Part shown: positions 25,278-34,047 of the stretch, in pieces
Layout of the letters: each line of letters opens with the position of its first letter
How positions within the stretch are numbered: the first letter of the stretch is position 1
From: Microbacterium commune
Lineage (GTDB): Bacteria; Actinomycetota; Actinomycetes; Actinomycetales; Microbacteriaceae
DNA length: 64,000 nt
Assembly (NCBI RefSeq): GCF_014836945.1
Contig: NZ_JACSPX010000001.1
Location: 1,763,313 to 1,827,312 of the forward strand
Reading direction: 5' to 3'
Position numbers and translations under genes: made by a program
Notes under the pieces: generated by a model
Database searches by the model: none
What the model was told of the DNA's origin: nothing
Seen by the model: only the letters and a program-made list of their open reading frames with translations

Positions 25278-26846
25278 TCAGTCCAGGCGCTGCGCGATCT
25301 CGCCCAGGTCGGCGCTCGCGAAGCGCTCGTCGGAAGCGTCCGCGCCGGCCGCCTCGATCTCGTACAGGTCGCTCTTCTGCGGAGCGACCGCCTGGGCCTC
25401 CACCGGCTGCGTCTCGGTGAGCACGTCGTCGAGCCCCTGCAGGGCGCTGAAGCGGCGGGCCTGCGTGACGACGTTGCGGTCGAGGGACCCGGCGAACCGG
25501 TTGTACGCGTCGACTGTCGAGTTGAGACTGCGGCCCAGCTTCGCCAGATGCTGACCGAGGGTGCCGAGCCGCTTGTGCAGCTCTTTGCCCACCGTGAAGA
25601 TCTGCTGCGCCTCCTGGGCCAGCTGGTCCTGCCGCCACGCGTGCCCCACGGTGCGCAGCAGGGCGATGAGCGTCGACGGCGTCGCGATCACGACGTTCCG
25701 CTCGAAGGCGTACTCGTAGAGCGTGGCGTCCTGATCGAGGGCGGCAGCCAGGAACGGCTCGGCGGGCACGAACATCACGACGAACTCGGGAGACCCGGCC
25801 ACGACATCCCAGTACTGCTTGGTGCTCAGGTCGTCGATGTGTTTGCGCAGATGACGCGCGTGGGCCTGCAGGCGCTGTGTGCGGACGGTGTCGTCGGTGG
25901 CCTCCATCGCCTCGAGATACCCGCTGAACGCGACCTTCGAGTCGACGACGACGCGCTTGTCGCCGGCAAGGTGCACCACGAGGTCGGGGCGCAGGGCACC
26001 GTCGTCGGTCGAATGGTGCAGCTGCTCGTCGAAGTCGACGTGGTTCACCATGCCCGAGGCCTCGACCACGCGTCGCAGCTGCAGCTCGCCCCAGCGGCCT
26101 CGCACCTGCGGCGCGCGCAGCGCGTTGACGAGATTGCGGGTCTCGGAGCCGAGCGTCTCCGACGACTGGCGCATCATCTGCAGCTGCTCGGCGAGCGCGG
26201 CGTGCGCCTCCAGCCGTGTCTTCTCGGCGGTCGTCATCTCCGACTTCACGGTGTCGAGCGTCTTCTGGATCGGCTCGATGAGCTGCTGCACGGCATCCTG
26301 TCGCTTCTGCAGCTCAGCGGCACCTTCGCTCTGGCTGCGCTTGAGCCGCTCCTCGGCCTGCTGCAGGAACGCCTTCGTGTTGGCCTCCAGCGCCCTGCGG
26401 CTGAGCGCGTCGAACTCGTCGGCGAGGCGCTTCTGATCGGCTTTCAGCTCGTCAAGGCGCTCCGCCGCGCGTCGACGCTCCGCGAGCACGTCCGCGTCGG
26501 CTTCGTCGCGCACCTCGGCCAGGCGACGGGCGTGCTCGGCACGCTCGTGCGCGAGCCGCTCCTGCGCCTCGCGTCGGGCATCCGCCAGCGCGGTCTCAGC
26601 CAGCTCCCTGCCCTCGGCCACGCGACGGTCGGCCAGCGCCCGCTCGTCCTGCACCCGGGCGGCGGTCTCGGCGCGCAGCGCCTCGGCCTCCCGCTCGAGG
26701 GCGGCGACGCGCAGCACCGCCGCAGCGGCCTCGGCACGCTGGTCGGCATCGGCCGACCGGCCGCGCTGAGCGCCGACCGCGAATCCGAGCGCTCCGGCGA
26801 GGGCGGCGGCGATCACCGCGATGACGACGACGAGAACGGTGTCCAT
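25278..26846 (-). CDS. rmuC: DNA recombination protein RmuC
   Basis: 522 residues: an N-terminal membrane anchor (VLVVVIAVIAAALAGALGF), a long Ala/Glu/Arg coiled coil from about 30 to 200, then the RmuC nuclease-like domain of the PD-(D/E)xK fold (RGRWGELQLRRVVEASGM, RPDLVVHLAGDKRVVVDSKVAFSGY and FVPAEPFLAAALDQD). RmuC limits inversions at short repeats and acts in replication-fork surveillance. Start MDTVLVV at 26846 is chosen over an upstream ATG since the anchor begins there and CACAAT lies 7 nt before it. It diverges from PPK2 over a 56-nt gap. Confidence 0.93.
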   Translation of the reverse strand: MDTVLVVVIAVIAAALAGALGFAVGAQRGRSADADQRAEAAAAVLRVAALEREAEALRAETAARVQDERALADRRVAEGRELAETALADARREAQERLAHERAEHARRLAEVRDEADADVLAERRRAAERLDELKADQKRLADEFDALSRRALEANTKAFLQQAEERLKRSQSEGAAELQKRQDAVQQLIEPIQKTLDTVKSEMTTAEKTRLEAHAALAEQLQMMRQSSETLGSETRNLVNALRAPQVRGRWGELQLRRVVEASGMVNHVDFDEQLHHSTDDGALRPDLVVHLAGDKRVVVDSKVAFSGYLEAMEATDDTVRTQRLQAHARHLRKHIDDLSTKQYWDVVAGSPEFVVMFVPAEPFLAAALDQDATLYEYAFERNVVIATPSTLIALLRTVGHAWRQDQLAQEAQQIFTVGKELHKRLGTLGQHLAKLGRSLNSTVDAYNRFAGSLDRNVVTQARRFSALQGLDDVLTETQPVEAQAVAPQKSDLYEIEAAGADASDERFASADLGEIAQRLD

Positions 26847-26902
26847 GCATCCGATTGTGAACCAGGGCGCCGACATTCCCGTTCCAGGGGCATGATGTGT
26901 GC

Positions 26903-27757
26903 ATGGCGACGCACACGTGGACGACCGAACCGGCAGAGCTGCTCAGAGTGCGAGAGGGATTCTCGCTCGCCGACGTCGACGCCGACGCGCACCCCGGCTT
27001 CGACGGTGACAAGAGCAGCGGCACCGCGCTGCTCGAGGAACGCGAGCAGCGACTCGACGAGCTGCAGGAGCGCCTGTTCGCAGCCAGCCGCGTGGGCGAC
27101 GGGCACGACGCGGTGCTTCTCGTGCTGCAGGCGATGGACACCGCCGGCAAGGGCGGGATCGTGCGTCACGTCGTCGGCGGAGTCGATCCACAGGGCGTCG
27201 ACTTCGCGGCGTTCAAGGCGCCCACCGAGCAGGAGCTCGCGCACGACTTCCTGTGGCGCGTCGAGAAGCGGCTGCCGCGGCCGGGGATGATCGGCGTCTT
27301 CGACCGCTCGCACTACGAGGACGTGCTGATCGGTCGCGTGCGCGCTCTGGCCGACGAGTCCGAGATCGAGCGCCGGTACGACGCGATCATCGATTTCGAA
27401 CGCCGCGTCGCGGCATCCGGAACCCGCATCGTCAAGGTCATGCTGCACATCTCGCGCGACGAGCAGAAGGAGCGGCTGATGGAGCGGCTGGAACGCCACG
27501 ACAAGCACTGGAAGTACAACCCCGGAGACGTCGACGAGCGGATGCTCTGGGACGACTACATGGACGCCTATCAGACCGCGTTCGACCGCACCTCGACACC
27601 GGAGGCGCCGTGGTACGTCGTGCCCGCGGACCGCAAGTGGTACGCGCGCCTCGCGGTGCAGGAGCTGCTCATCGACGCACTGGAGGACATCGACCCGCAG
27701 TGGCCGCTCGCCGACTACGACGTCGAGGCGGAGAAGAAGCGACTCGCCGCCAGCTGA
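26903..27757 (+). CDS. polyphosphate kinase 2 family protein (PPK2)
   Basis: 284 residues. Transfers phosphate between polyphosphate and nucleotides. Walker A-type loop QAMDTAGKGGIVRHVVGG, Walker B FDRSHYEDVLIGRV and the lid Arg-rich LERHDKHWKYNPGDVDER are all present; one domain, as in class I or III. Two starts compete: GTG 26897, with AGGGG 6 nt upstream, and ATG 26903, which follows CATGAT by exactly 6 nt; I choose the ATG because that layout recurs in neighbouring genes. Confidence 0.9.
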   Translation: MATHTWTTEPAELLRVREGFSLADVDADAHPGFDGDKSSGTALLEEREQRLDELQERLFAASRVGDGHDAVLLVLQAMDTAGKGGIVRHVVGGVDPQGVDFAAFKAPTEQELAHDFLWRVEKRLPRPGMIGVFDRSHYEDVLIGRVRALADESEIERRYDAIIDFERRVAASGTRIVKVMLHISRDEQKERLMERLERHDKHWKYNPGDVDERMLWDDYMDAYQTAFDRTSTPEAPWYVVPADRKWYARLAVQELLIDALEDIDPQWPLADYDVEAEKKRLAAS

Positions 27758-27766
27758 GCCGGAGGC

Positions 27767-28480
27767 TCAGGCCTGGGGCTTGCGGGCGCGGTGCAGGGCG
27801 ACGATGCCGAACGACAGGTTGCGGTACTCGACATCCGTCCAGCCCGCCTCGCGGATCCATCCCGCCAGGGTGCGCTGGTCGGGCCAGTCGCGGATCGACT
27901 CGTTCAGGTAGTCGTAGGCGTCGCCGTTGGTGCCGGCCAGACGTGCGATGCGCGGCAGGACCTGCGCGTTGTAGAAGCGGTAGAACCCGCGGAAGAAGCG
28001 CCCGGGAGGGGTCGAGAACTCGTTGATCACCATGCGGCCGCCGGGTTTCGTGACGCGCAGCAGCTCGCGCAGCGCCTTCTTCGGCTCCTGCACGTTGCGC
28101 AGGCCGTACGACATGGTGACCGCGTCGAACTCCTCGTCGCCGAAGGGCAGGTCCGTGGCATCCGCCTCGATGAAGGTGATGTTGTGCAGGTGCCCGTGCC
28201 TGCGGCGGCCCTCGGCCAGCATCCCCGGGGAGAAGTCGGCGGCGACGACCTGCGCTCCGCCGGCGGCGAGGGAGGCGGAGGAGGATGCCGTGCCGGCGGC
28301 CAGATCGAGGATCCGTTCCCCGCGCCTCGGCGCGACCGCACGCGTCGTCGCCGCCCGCCACAGGGCGTCGTTGCCGAGGGTCATGACGGTGTTCGTGCGG
28401 TCGTACCCCTTCGCGACCTGGTCGAACATGCCGCTGACACGGGAGGGGTTCTTGCCGAGATCGGCGCGGTTCGGCTGCAT
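27767..28480 (-). CDS. menG: demethylmenaquinone methyltransferase MenG
   Basis: 237 residues of the UbiE/MenG SAM-dependent methyltransferase family, which performs the last step of menaquinone synthesis. SAM motif I is ILDLAAGTASSSASLA, motif II-III region NITFIEADATDLPFGDEEFDAVTMSYGLRN carries the family signature, and FDQVAKGYDRTNTVMTLG opens the domain. Being next to menA, menD and menF supports MenG rather than UbiE. ATG 28480 follows TAGGAT by 6 nt. It shares a 41-nt divergent gap with the DUF402 gene, in which two leaderless promoters stand back to back. Confidence 0.94.
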   Translation of the reverse strand: MQPNRADLGKNPSRVSGMFDQVAKGYDRTNTVMTLGNDALWRAATTRAVAPRRGERILDLAAGTASSSASLAAGGAQVVAADFSPGMLAEGRRRHGHLHNITFIEADATDLPFGDEEFDAVTMSYGLRNVQEPKKALRELLRVTKPGGRMVINEFSTPPGRFFRGFYRFYNAQVLPRIARLAGTNGDAYDYLNESIRDWPDQRTLAGWIREAGWTDVEYRNLSFGIVALHRARKPQA

Positions 28481-28521
28481 GCTTCGATCCTAAAGCGCGC
28501 ACTCGCCCATAGACTCGCCGC

Positions 28522-29076
28522 GTGATCGCGAACCGCCCCGCACCCGGCACGCCGATGGCCATGACCTGGCGCAAGTGGGACGGGTCGCCGCACTGGAACA
28601 ACCACGTCGTCTACCTGGGGGCCGACGGGTGGGGCGACTGGGTCGGCCAGCCGGTCGGCTGGCGCAGCCACCGGCCCGGTGCCGACTTCGTCGCCGAGTC
28701 GCCCAACGTCACGCTCGTGCCGCGCGACCACACCGACTTCGCGCTCACCGTGCACCGCGGGCACCCGCGCGGCCTGCGTGTCTACATCGACCTCGCGTGG
28801 GACCTGCGCTGGACAGACGACCCGCGGGTGTCGACCGCGATCGACATGGATCTCGACGTCGTGCGGCGCCTGAACGAGCAGGGCACCTACGTCGACGACC
28901 GCGACGAGTGGGCCGAGCACAGCATCCGCTACGGATACCCGGCCGAGGTCATCGACCACCTCGAGGGTCGCGCCCTCGAACTGGAGCGGCAGGTGCGCGC
29001 GCAGCTGGCTCCCTTCGACGACGCCACCGCCGACCCGTGGCTCGACCGCCTCATCGCCCTCGGCCTCGACCGCTGA
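28522..29076 (+). CDS. DUF402 domain protein
   Basis: 184 residues with the DUF402/FomD-like barrel: RKWDGSPHWNNHVVYLGADGWGDW, then YIDLAWDLRW and the acidic pair-rich DMDLDVVRRLNEQGTYVDDRDEWAEH that supplies metal ligands in FomD-type nucleotide hydrolases. Members hydrolyse nucleoside diphosphate or related phosphoester bonds; the substrate here is unknown. GTG 28522 follows TAGACT by 6 nt with no ribosome-binding site. It sits between menG and menF but has no evident role in quinone synthesis. Confidence 0.88.
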   Translation: MIANRPAPGTPMAMTWRKWDGSPHWNNHVVYLGADGWGDWVGQPVGWRSHRPGADFVAESPNVTLVPRDHTDFALTVHRGHPRGLRVYIDLAWDLRWTDDPRVSTAIDMDLDVVRRLNEQGTYVDDRDEWAEHSIRYGYPAEVIDHLEGRALELERQVRAQLAPFDDATADPWLDRLIALGLDR

Positions 29077-29158
29077 CCCCCGCATCCCGTGACGAAACGG
29101 GGAATGTGACGCCCGCCGCGCCGATCCCGCGCCCCCGCCGCGCGGATAGGCTGTACGG

Positions 29159-30427
29159 GTGAGCAGCATCCGCCTGGTCGCCGAGACCCGCGAGATCCCA
29201 CCCGTCGGGGATCTGCTGGCGCACACCTCCGCCGTCCGGCCTCTCGTCTGGCTGCGCCGTGGCGAGGGCATCGTGGCCGCCGGCGACGGGATCGCCGCGG
29301 TCGTCCGCGCTCCCGCGGGCAGCGGCCGCAAGCGCAGCGAGGTCATCGCCGACGTCTGGCGCGAGATCACCGCGCTGGCCGACATCGACGACGAGGTGCG
29401 CCTGCCGGGCACCGGGCTGGTCGGCTTCGGCGCGCTGGCCTTCGATGAGGACTCCTCGTCCGACAGCGTGCTGCTCGTGCCGCAGACGGTGATCGGGCTG
29501 CGGGACGGACGCAGCTGGATCACCCGCATCCGTCCCGCATCCGATGCCGGCTTCGCCTCGCTCCCCGCCCCGGCCGTCCTCGGTCCGCACTGGGCCGGTC
29601 GCGTGGGACCCGGCGCCCAGACCCCGCAGGGGTATCAGGATGCCGTGCGCGGCGCGCTCGACGAGATCGCCGCCGGCGCGTTCAGCAAGGTCGTGCTCGC
29701 ACGCGACCTGACGGGCACCGTCCCCGGCGACGCCGACCTGCGCCGCCTCGTGCGTGCGCTGGCGATCGGGTACCCCGACACATGGACGTTCGCCGTCGAC
29801 GGCCTCATCGGCGCGAGCCCCGAGACCCTCGTCACCGCACGCGAGCGGGTGGTCACCGCGCGCGTGTTGGCCGGCACGGCAGGCCGCGGGGCCGACCCGT
29901 CCGAGGACCACGCGGCGTCCGCCGCGCTCGCCGCGAGCGGGAAGGACCTCGACGAGCACCGGTACGCCGTGCACAGCGTTCTCGCCGCGCTCGGCCCGCA
30001 CACCAGTGCGCTCGACGCCGACACCGAGCCGTTCGTGCTCGAGCTGCCCAATCTCTTCCACCTCGCGACCGACGTCGCGGGGCGACTCAGCGACGGCGCC
30101 TCATCGCTCGATCTGGTCGGGGCGATGCATCCCACCGCCGCTGTCGCGGGTACGCCGACGGATGCCGCGATCGCCGCGATCCGGCGCATCGAGCCCTTCG
30201 ACAGGGGGCGCTACGCCGGGCCGGTGGGCTGGATCGACGCAGCCGGGGACGGCGAGTGGGCGATCGCGCTGCGCTGCGCGCAGTTCGGTGACGTGCCCGG
30301 CGCGGCATCCGGCGCGAGGCGCGTCACGGCGTACGCCGGGGCGGGCATCGTCGCGGGCAGCGAGCCGGAGTCGGAGCTGCTGGAGACGCGCGTGAAATTC
30401 CGGCCGCTCGTCGACGCGCTCGCGTGA
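29159..30427 (+). CDS. menF: isochorismate synthase MenF
   Basis: 422 residues of the chorismate-binding enzyme family; isomerises chorismate to isochorismate for menaquinone (salicylate synthesis would use the same step). Conserved blocks: SKVVLARDLTG, ASPETLVT, AGTAGRG, the metal/substrate motif LVGAMHPTAAVAGTP, GPVGWIDAAGDGEWAIALRC and the final YAGAGIVAGSEPESELLET with two Glu ligands. GTG 29159 follows TAGGCT by 6 nt. Being near menA, menD and menG decides for MenF over a siderophore enzyme. Confidence 0.92.
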   Translation: MSSIRLVAETREIPPVGDLLAHTSAVRPLVWLRRGEGIVAAGDGIAAVVRAPAGSGRKRSEVIADVWREITALADIDDEVRLPGTGLVGFGALAFDEDSSSDSVLLVPQTVIGLRDGRSWITRIRPASDAGFASLPAPAVLGPHWAGRVGPGAQTPQGYQDAVRGALDEIAAGAFSKVVLARDLTGTVPGDADLRRLVRALAIGYPDTWTFAVDGLIGASPETLVTARERVVTARVLAGTAGRGADPSEDHAASAALAASGKDLDEHRYAVHSVLAALGPHTSALDADTEPFVLELPNLFHLATDVAGRLSDGASSLDLVGAMHPTAAVAGTPTDAAIAAIRRIEPFDRGRYAGPVGWIDAAGDGEWAIALRCAQFGDVPGAASGARRVTAYAGAGIVAGSEPESELLETRVKFRPLVDALA

Positions 30428-30485
30428 GCGGTTTCTGGGCGCCCGTCGTGCCGTCGCCCTCTGTCGCGAAGGTAGGGTTGACTAC

Positions 30486-31547
30486 GTGACTTCAGGCCCC
30501 GCGACCCCGGGCACGCGACTGGCGAGCCGACTCGGCTTCAGCGACCGCATCTTCCTCGGCCCCGGTGCGCGGCGGGTCGCCTCGCGCATCGAGGCCGGTC
30601 TCGACCTGGTCGAGGCGGGCATCGCCGAAGAGGTCAAGGTGGCCGATTCCATCGCGGATGCCGCGGCCCGCTACCTCTACGAGGCCGGCGGCAAGCGCAT
30701 CCGGCCGGTGCTCACCCTGCTCACCGCCCAGCTCGGCGACGGCGGCACCGCCGCGGTCATCGACGTCGCCAAGGCACTCGAGCTCACCCACCTCGGCTCG
30801 CTGTACCACGACGACGTGATGGACGGCGCCGACACCCGCCGCGGCGTCCCCGCAGCGCACGCGGTCTGGGGCAACAACGTCGCCATCCTCACCGGCGACA
30901 TCCTGTTCTCGCGGGCGAGTCAGATCATGTCGCGGTACGGCGATCGCGCGATGCGCCTGCAGGCCGACACGTTCGAGCGGCTCGTGCTCGGCCAGCTTCG
31001 CGAGACCGTCGGCGCGCAGCCCGGTGATGACCCGATCGACTTCTACATCCAGGTTCTGGCCGACAAGACCGGCTCGCTGATCGCCGCGGCCACACAGGGC
31101 GGTGCGATCTTCTCGAACGCCCCGGCCGAGTTCGAAGAGCCGCTGCGCGTCTACGGCGAGAAGGTGGGTGTCGCCTTCCAGCTGCTCGACGACGTGATCG
31201 ACCTCTCGGCCGACGCAGAGGAGACCGGCAAGGTGCCGGGCACCGACCTGCGCGCCGGTGTGCCGACCATGCCGTCGCTGCTGCTGAAGACGAGCACCGC
31301 ACCCGACGACGTCGACCTCGCCCGCCGTATCGATGAGGGCGTCGCGCGCATCGCCGAGGGTGCAGACTCGTCGGTGCTCGACGGACCACTCGCCGAGCTG
31401 CGTGACAACGATGCCACTGCACAGACTCTGACTCTCGCCCGCACCTGGACGGCCGACGCCGTCGCCGCGCTCGCGCCACTGCCCAAGGGCACCGTGCGCG
31501 ACGCGCTGACCCGGTTCGCGGAGACTCTCGCTGATCGCAGCAGCTGA
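30486..31547 (+). CDS. trans-polyprenyl diphosphate synthase (menaquinone side chain)
   Basis: 353 residues of the FPP/GGPP synthase superfamily. The first Asp-rich motif is YHDDVMDGADTRRG and the second LLDDVIDLSADAEETGK; GGKRIRP is the IPP-binding site. The residues before the first motif are small (SLY), the usual mark of long-chain synthases, so it probably makes the hepta- to decaprenyl tail used by MenA. GTG 30486 follows TAGGGT by 7 nt. It is followed closely by the reductase gene at 31561. Confidence 0.92.
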   Translation: MTSGPATPGTRLASRLGFSDRIFLGPGARRVASRIEAGLDLVEAGIAEEVKVADSIADAAARYLYEAGGKRIRPVLTLLTAQLGDGGTAAVIDVAKALELTHLGSLYHDDVMDGADTRRGVPAAHAVWGNNVAILTGDILFSRASQIMSRYGDRAMRLQADTFERLVLGQLRETVGAQPGDDPIDFYIQVLADKTGSLIAAATQGGAIFSNAPAEFEEPLRVYGEKVGVAFQLLDDVIDLSADAEETGKVPGTDLRAGVPTMPSLLLKTSTAPDDVDLARRIDEGVARIAEGADSSVLDGPLAELRDNDATAQTLTLARTWTADAVAALAPLPKGTVRDALTRFAETLADRSS

Positions 31548-31560
31548 CGGAAGGAACCCC

Positions 31561-32934
31561 ATGACGAAGCTCAAGCTGGCCATCGTCGGGGCGGGACCGG
31601 CAGGCATCTACGCCGCCGACCTCCTGCTCAAGGCCGAGCGCAAGTTCGATGTCTCCATCGACCTGTTCGAGCAGCTGCCCGCGCCCTACGGTCTGGTCCG
31701 CTACGGCGTCGCCCCCGATCACCCGCGCATCAAGGGCATCATCACGGCGCTGCGCGACGTGCTGGACCGCGGTGACATCCGCCTGTTCGGCAACGTGCGC
31801 TTCGGCACCGACATCACGATCGACGACCTGAAGCGCCACTACAACGCGGTGATCTTCGCCACCGGCGCCGTGCGCGATTCATCGCTCGACATCCCGGGCA
31901 TCGACGCCGACCACTCGTTCGGCGCGGCCGAGTACGTGAGCTGGTTCGACGGGCATCCGGATGTGCCCCGCGAGTGGAGTCTGGATGCCGAGTCGGTCGG
32001 CGTCATCGGCAATGGCAACGTCGCGCTCGACGTCGCGCGGATGCTCGCCAAGCACGCTGACGATCTGCTCGTCACCGAGGTGCCCGACAACGTCTACCAG
32101 GGTCTGAAGGCCAGCCGCATCACGGACGTGCACGTGTTCGGTCGCCGCGGCCCGGCCCAGGTGAAGTTCACGCCGCTCGAGCTGCGCGAGCTGGGGGAGC
32201 TGCGCGATGTCGACATGGTCGTGTACGACGAGGACTTCGACTACGACGAGGCGTCACGCCAGGCCGTCACCAGCAACAAGCAGGTCATGGTGATGGATCG
32301 CATCATGCAGTCGTGGCGCAAGCTCGACTCGGTGAACAACGCGGGTGGCACGGCATCCCGTCGCCTGCACCTGCACTTCTGGGCTCGCCCGGTCGAGGTC
32401 AGGAAGGACGAGAACGGCCGCGTCGCGGCGCTCGTCTACGAGCGCACGACGTCCGACGGCGCCGGCGGTGCGGTCGGCACCGGCGAGATGCGCGAGGTGC
32501 CGATGCAGGCGCTCTACCGCGCGATCGGGTACTTCGGCTCGCCGCTGCCCGGAGTGCCGTTCGACAAGAAGCACGGCGTGATCCCCAACCGCGAGGGACA
32601 GGTGCTCGAGACGAAGTCGAACCAGCGCGTGCCCGGCATCTACGCGACAGGCTGGATCAAGCGCGGTCCGGTCGGCCTGATCGGCCACACCAAGTCGGAT
32701 GCCATGGAGACGGTGCGGCATCTGATCAACGACCAGGGCTCGTGGTGGCAGCCCGAGGATCCGTCCGACGGGGCGATCCCGGCACTGCTCGCCGAGCGCG
32801 GCGTGGCATGGACCGACCTCGAGGGCTGGCACCGTCTCGACGCGCACGAGATCGAGCTCGGCGCGCCGCACGAGCGTGCACGGGTGAAGCTCGTGCCGCG
32901 CGACGAGATGGTGCGCGTCTCGCGCGGGGAGTGA
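31561..32934 (+). CDS. FprA-type ferredoxin/adrenodoxin-like NADP reductase
   Basis: 457 residues. FAD motif VGAGPAGIYAADLLL at the N-terminus, NADP motif VIGNGNVALDVARML in the middle, and GVAPDHPRIKG with the FAD contact; the ending TGWIKRGPVGLIGHTKSDAMETV matches the adrenodoxin-reductase family of Mycobacterium FprA. It passes electrons between NADPH and ferredoxin. A GGAAGGA ribosome-binding site lies 5 nt before ATG 31561, and the gap to the prenyl synthase is only 13 nt, so the two are cotranscribed. Confidence 0.93.
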   Translation: MTKLKLAIVGAGPAGIYAADLLLKAERKFDVSIDLFEQLPAPYGLVRYGVAPDHPRIKGIITALRDVLDRGDIRLFGNVRFGTDITIDDLKRHYNAVIFATGAVRDSSLDIPGIDADHSFGAAEYVSWFDGHPDVPREWSLDAESVGVIGNGNVALDVARMLAKHADDLLVTEVPDNVYQGLKASRITDVHVFGRRGPAQVKFTPLELRELGELRDVDMVVYDEDFDYDEASRQAVTSNKQVMVMDRIMQSWRKLDSVNNAGGTASRRLHLHFWARPVEVRKDENGRVAALVYERTTSDGAGGAVGTGEMREVPMQALYRAIGYFGSPLPGVPFDKKHGVIPNREGQVLETKSNQRVPGIYATGWIKRGPVGLIGHTKSDAMETVRHLINDQGSWWQPEDPSDGAIPALLAERGVAWTDLEGWHRLDAHEIELGAPHERARVKLVPRDEMVRVSRGE

Positions 32935-32961
32935 GATCTCCGCGCCCGGTAGGTTGAAGGC

Positions 32962-34047
32962 ATGGCCGACTGGGTTCCCGATGTGCTCGGTGAGGGCTTC
33001 CAGCAGCTCACCCTCCCGCTGGGAGAGGACGTCGAGGGGGAGATCGTCGCGACCGTCGTGCGCGCTCTGCCCCGTCCCGTCCCGTGGTGGCGGCCGGGTG
33101 GCGACCGCCGCCCGCTGGCCGACGTCGACGTGCTCTACGTGCACGGGTGGTCGGACTACTTCTTCCAGAAGCGGCTCGCGCGGTTCTGGAACGATCGCGG
33201 TGCCCGGTTCTTCGCTCTCGACCTGCGCAAGTACGGTCGCAGCCTGCGCCCCGGGCAGACACCGGGATACGCGACGGATCTCGACGAGTACGACGCCGAC
33301 ATCGCGGCGGCGCTCGAGGCGAGGGGGGATGCCGCTGGCCGGCGTCTCGTGCTGCTCGGTCACTCCACAGGAGGGCTCATCCTCAGCCTGTGGGCATCGC
33401 GTCATCCGGGTCAGGTCGACGCCGTCGTGCTCAATGCGCCGTGGCTGGAGTTCCAGCTCGGCGCTGCTCGCGCGGCGATCACCCCGGTGGTCGAGCTGCA
33501 GGCCCGGCTGCGTCCGATGGAGGCGGCGCCTCAGGTCGACCTCGGCTTCTACACGAGGGCGCAGCGCGAAGTGGCGGATCCGGACGATCCGGTCGAGGTG
33601 AATCCGCTGTGGCGGCCGGAGCAGGCGATGACCGTGCACGCCGCCTGGCTGCGGGCGGTGCTCGCCGGGCACGCCGCCGTGTCACGGGGCCTGAACATCG
33701 AGGCGCCGATCTGCGTGCTCCTCTCGGCGCGGTCGGCGCTGCCCACCCGATGGTCCGATGAGCTGACGTCGGCGGACAGCGTGCTCGTGGTCGACGACAT
33801 CGCCCGAGCCGCGCTCAAGCTCGGTCGCTCGGTGACCGTCGAGCGGATCGATGGCGCACTGCACGACGTCTTCCTCTCACGCCCAGACGCGCGCGCCGAC
33901 GCATACGCGCGCCTCGACCGCTGGGTGCGCGGGTGGGCGCACTCCGACACCGCGCTCAGACGAGCCAGTACATCCGCCGACACGCCTGCTCGGCGGCATC
34001 CGCGTCGCCTCGTTGCAGCGCGTCTTCCAGCTCTGCGCACGCGCTGA
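32962..34047 (+). CDS. alpha/beta hydrolase (serine aminopeptidase S33-like)
   Basis: 361 residues. YVHGWSDYFFQKRLARFW forms the oxyanion region, LLGHSTGGLILSLWA the nucleophile elbow with Ser, and IDGALHDVFLSRPD the catalytic His. Monoglyceride-lipase-like fold, substrate unknown. ATG 32962 follows TAGGTT by 6 nt with no ribosome-binding site. The last 30 or so residues (Arg-rich, from RASTSADTPARRH) are not domain-like and are encoded in the 92 nt that overlap the 3' end of the convergent GntR gene, so the original stop codon has probably been lost. Confidence 0.88.
   Translation: MADWVPDVLGEGFQQLTLPLGEDVEGEIVATVVRALPRPVPWWRPGGDRRPLADVDVLYVHGWSDYFFQKRLARFWNDRGARFFALDLRKYGRSLRPGQTPGYATDLDEYDADIAAALEARGDAAGRRLVLLGHSTGGLILSLWASRHPGQVDAVVLNAPWLEFQLGAARAAITPVVELQARLRPMEAAPQVDLGFYTRAQREVADPDDPVEVNPLWRPEQAMTVHAAWLRAVLAGHAAVSRGLNIEAPICVLLSARSALPTRWSDELTSADSVLVVDDIARAALKLGRSVTVERIDGALHDVFLSRPDARADAYARLDRWVRGWAHSDTALRRASTSADTPARRHPRRLVAARLPALRTR

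Noticed and set aside
29000..31000. Long open frames opposite menF and the prenyl synthase
   Set aside because: They are composition-driven antisense frames without start signals or recognisable domains, as at most genes in this GC-rich sequence.
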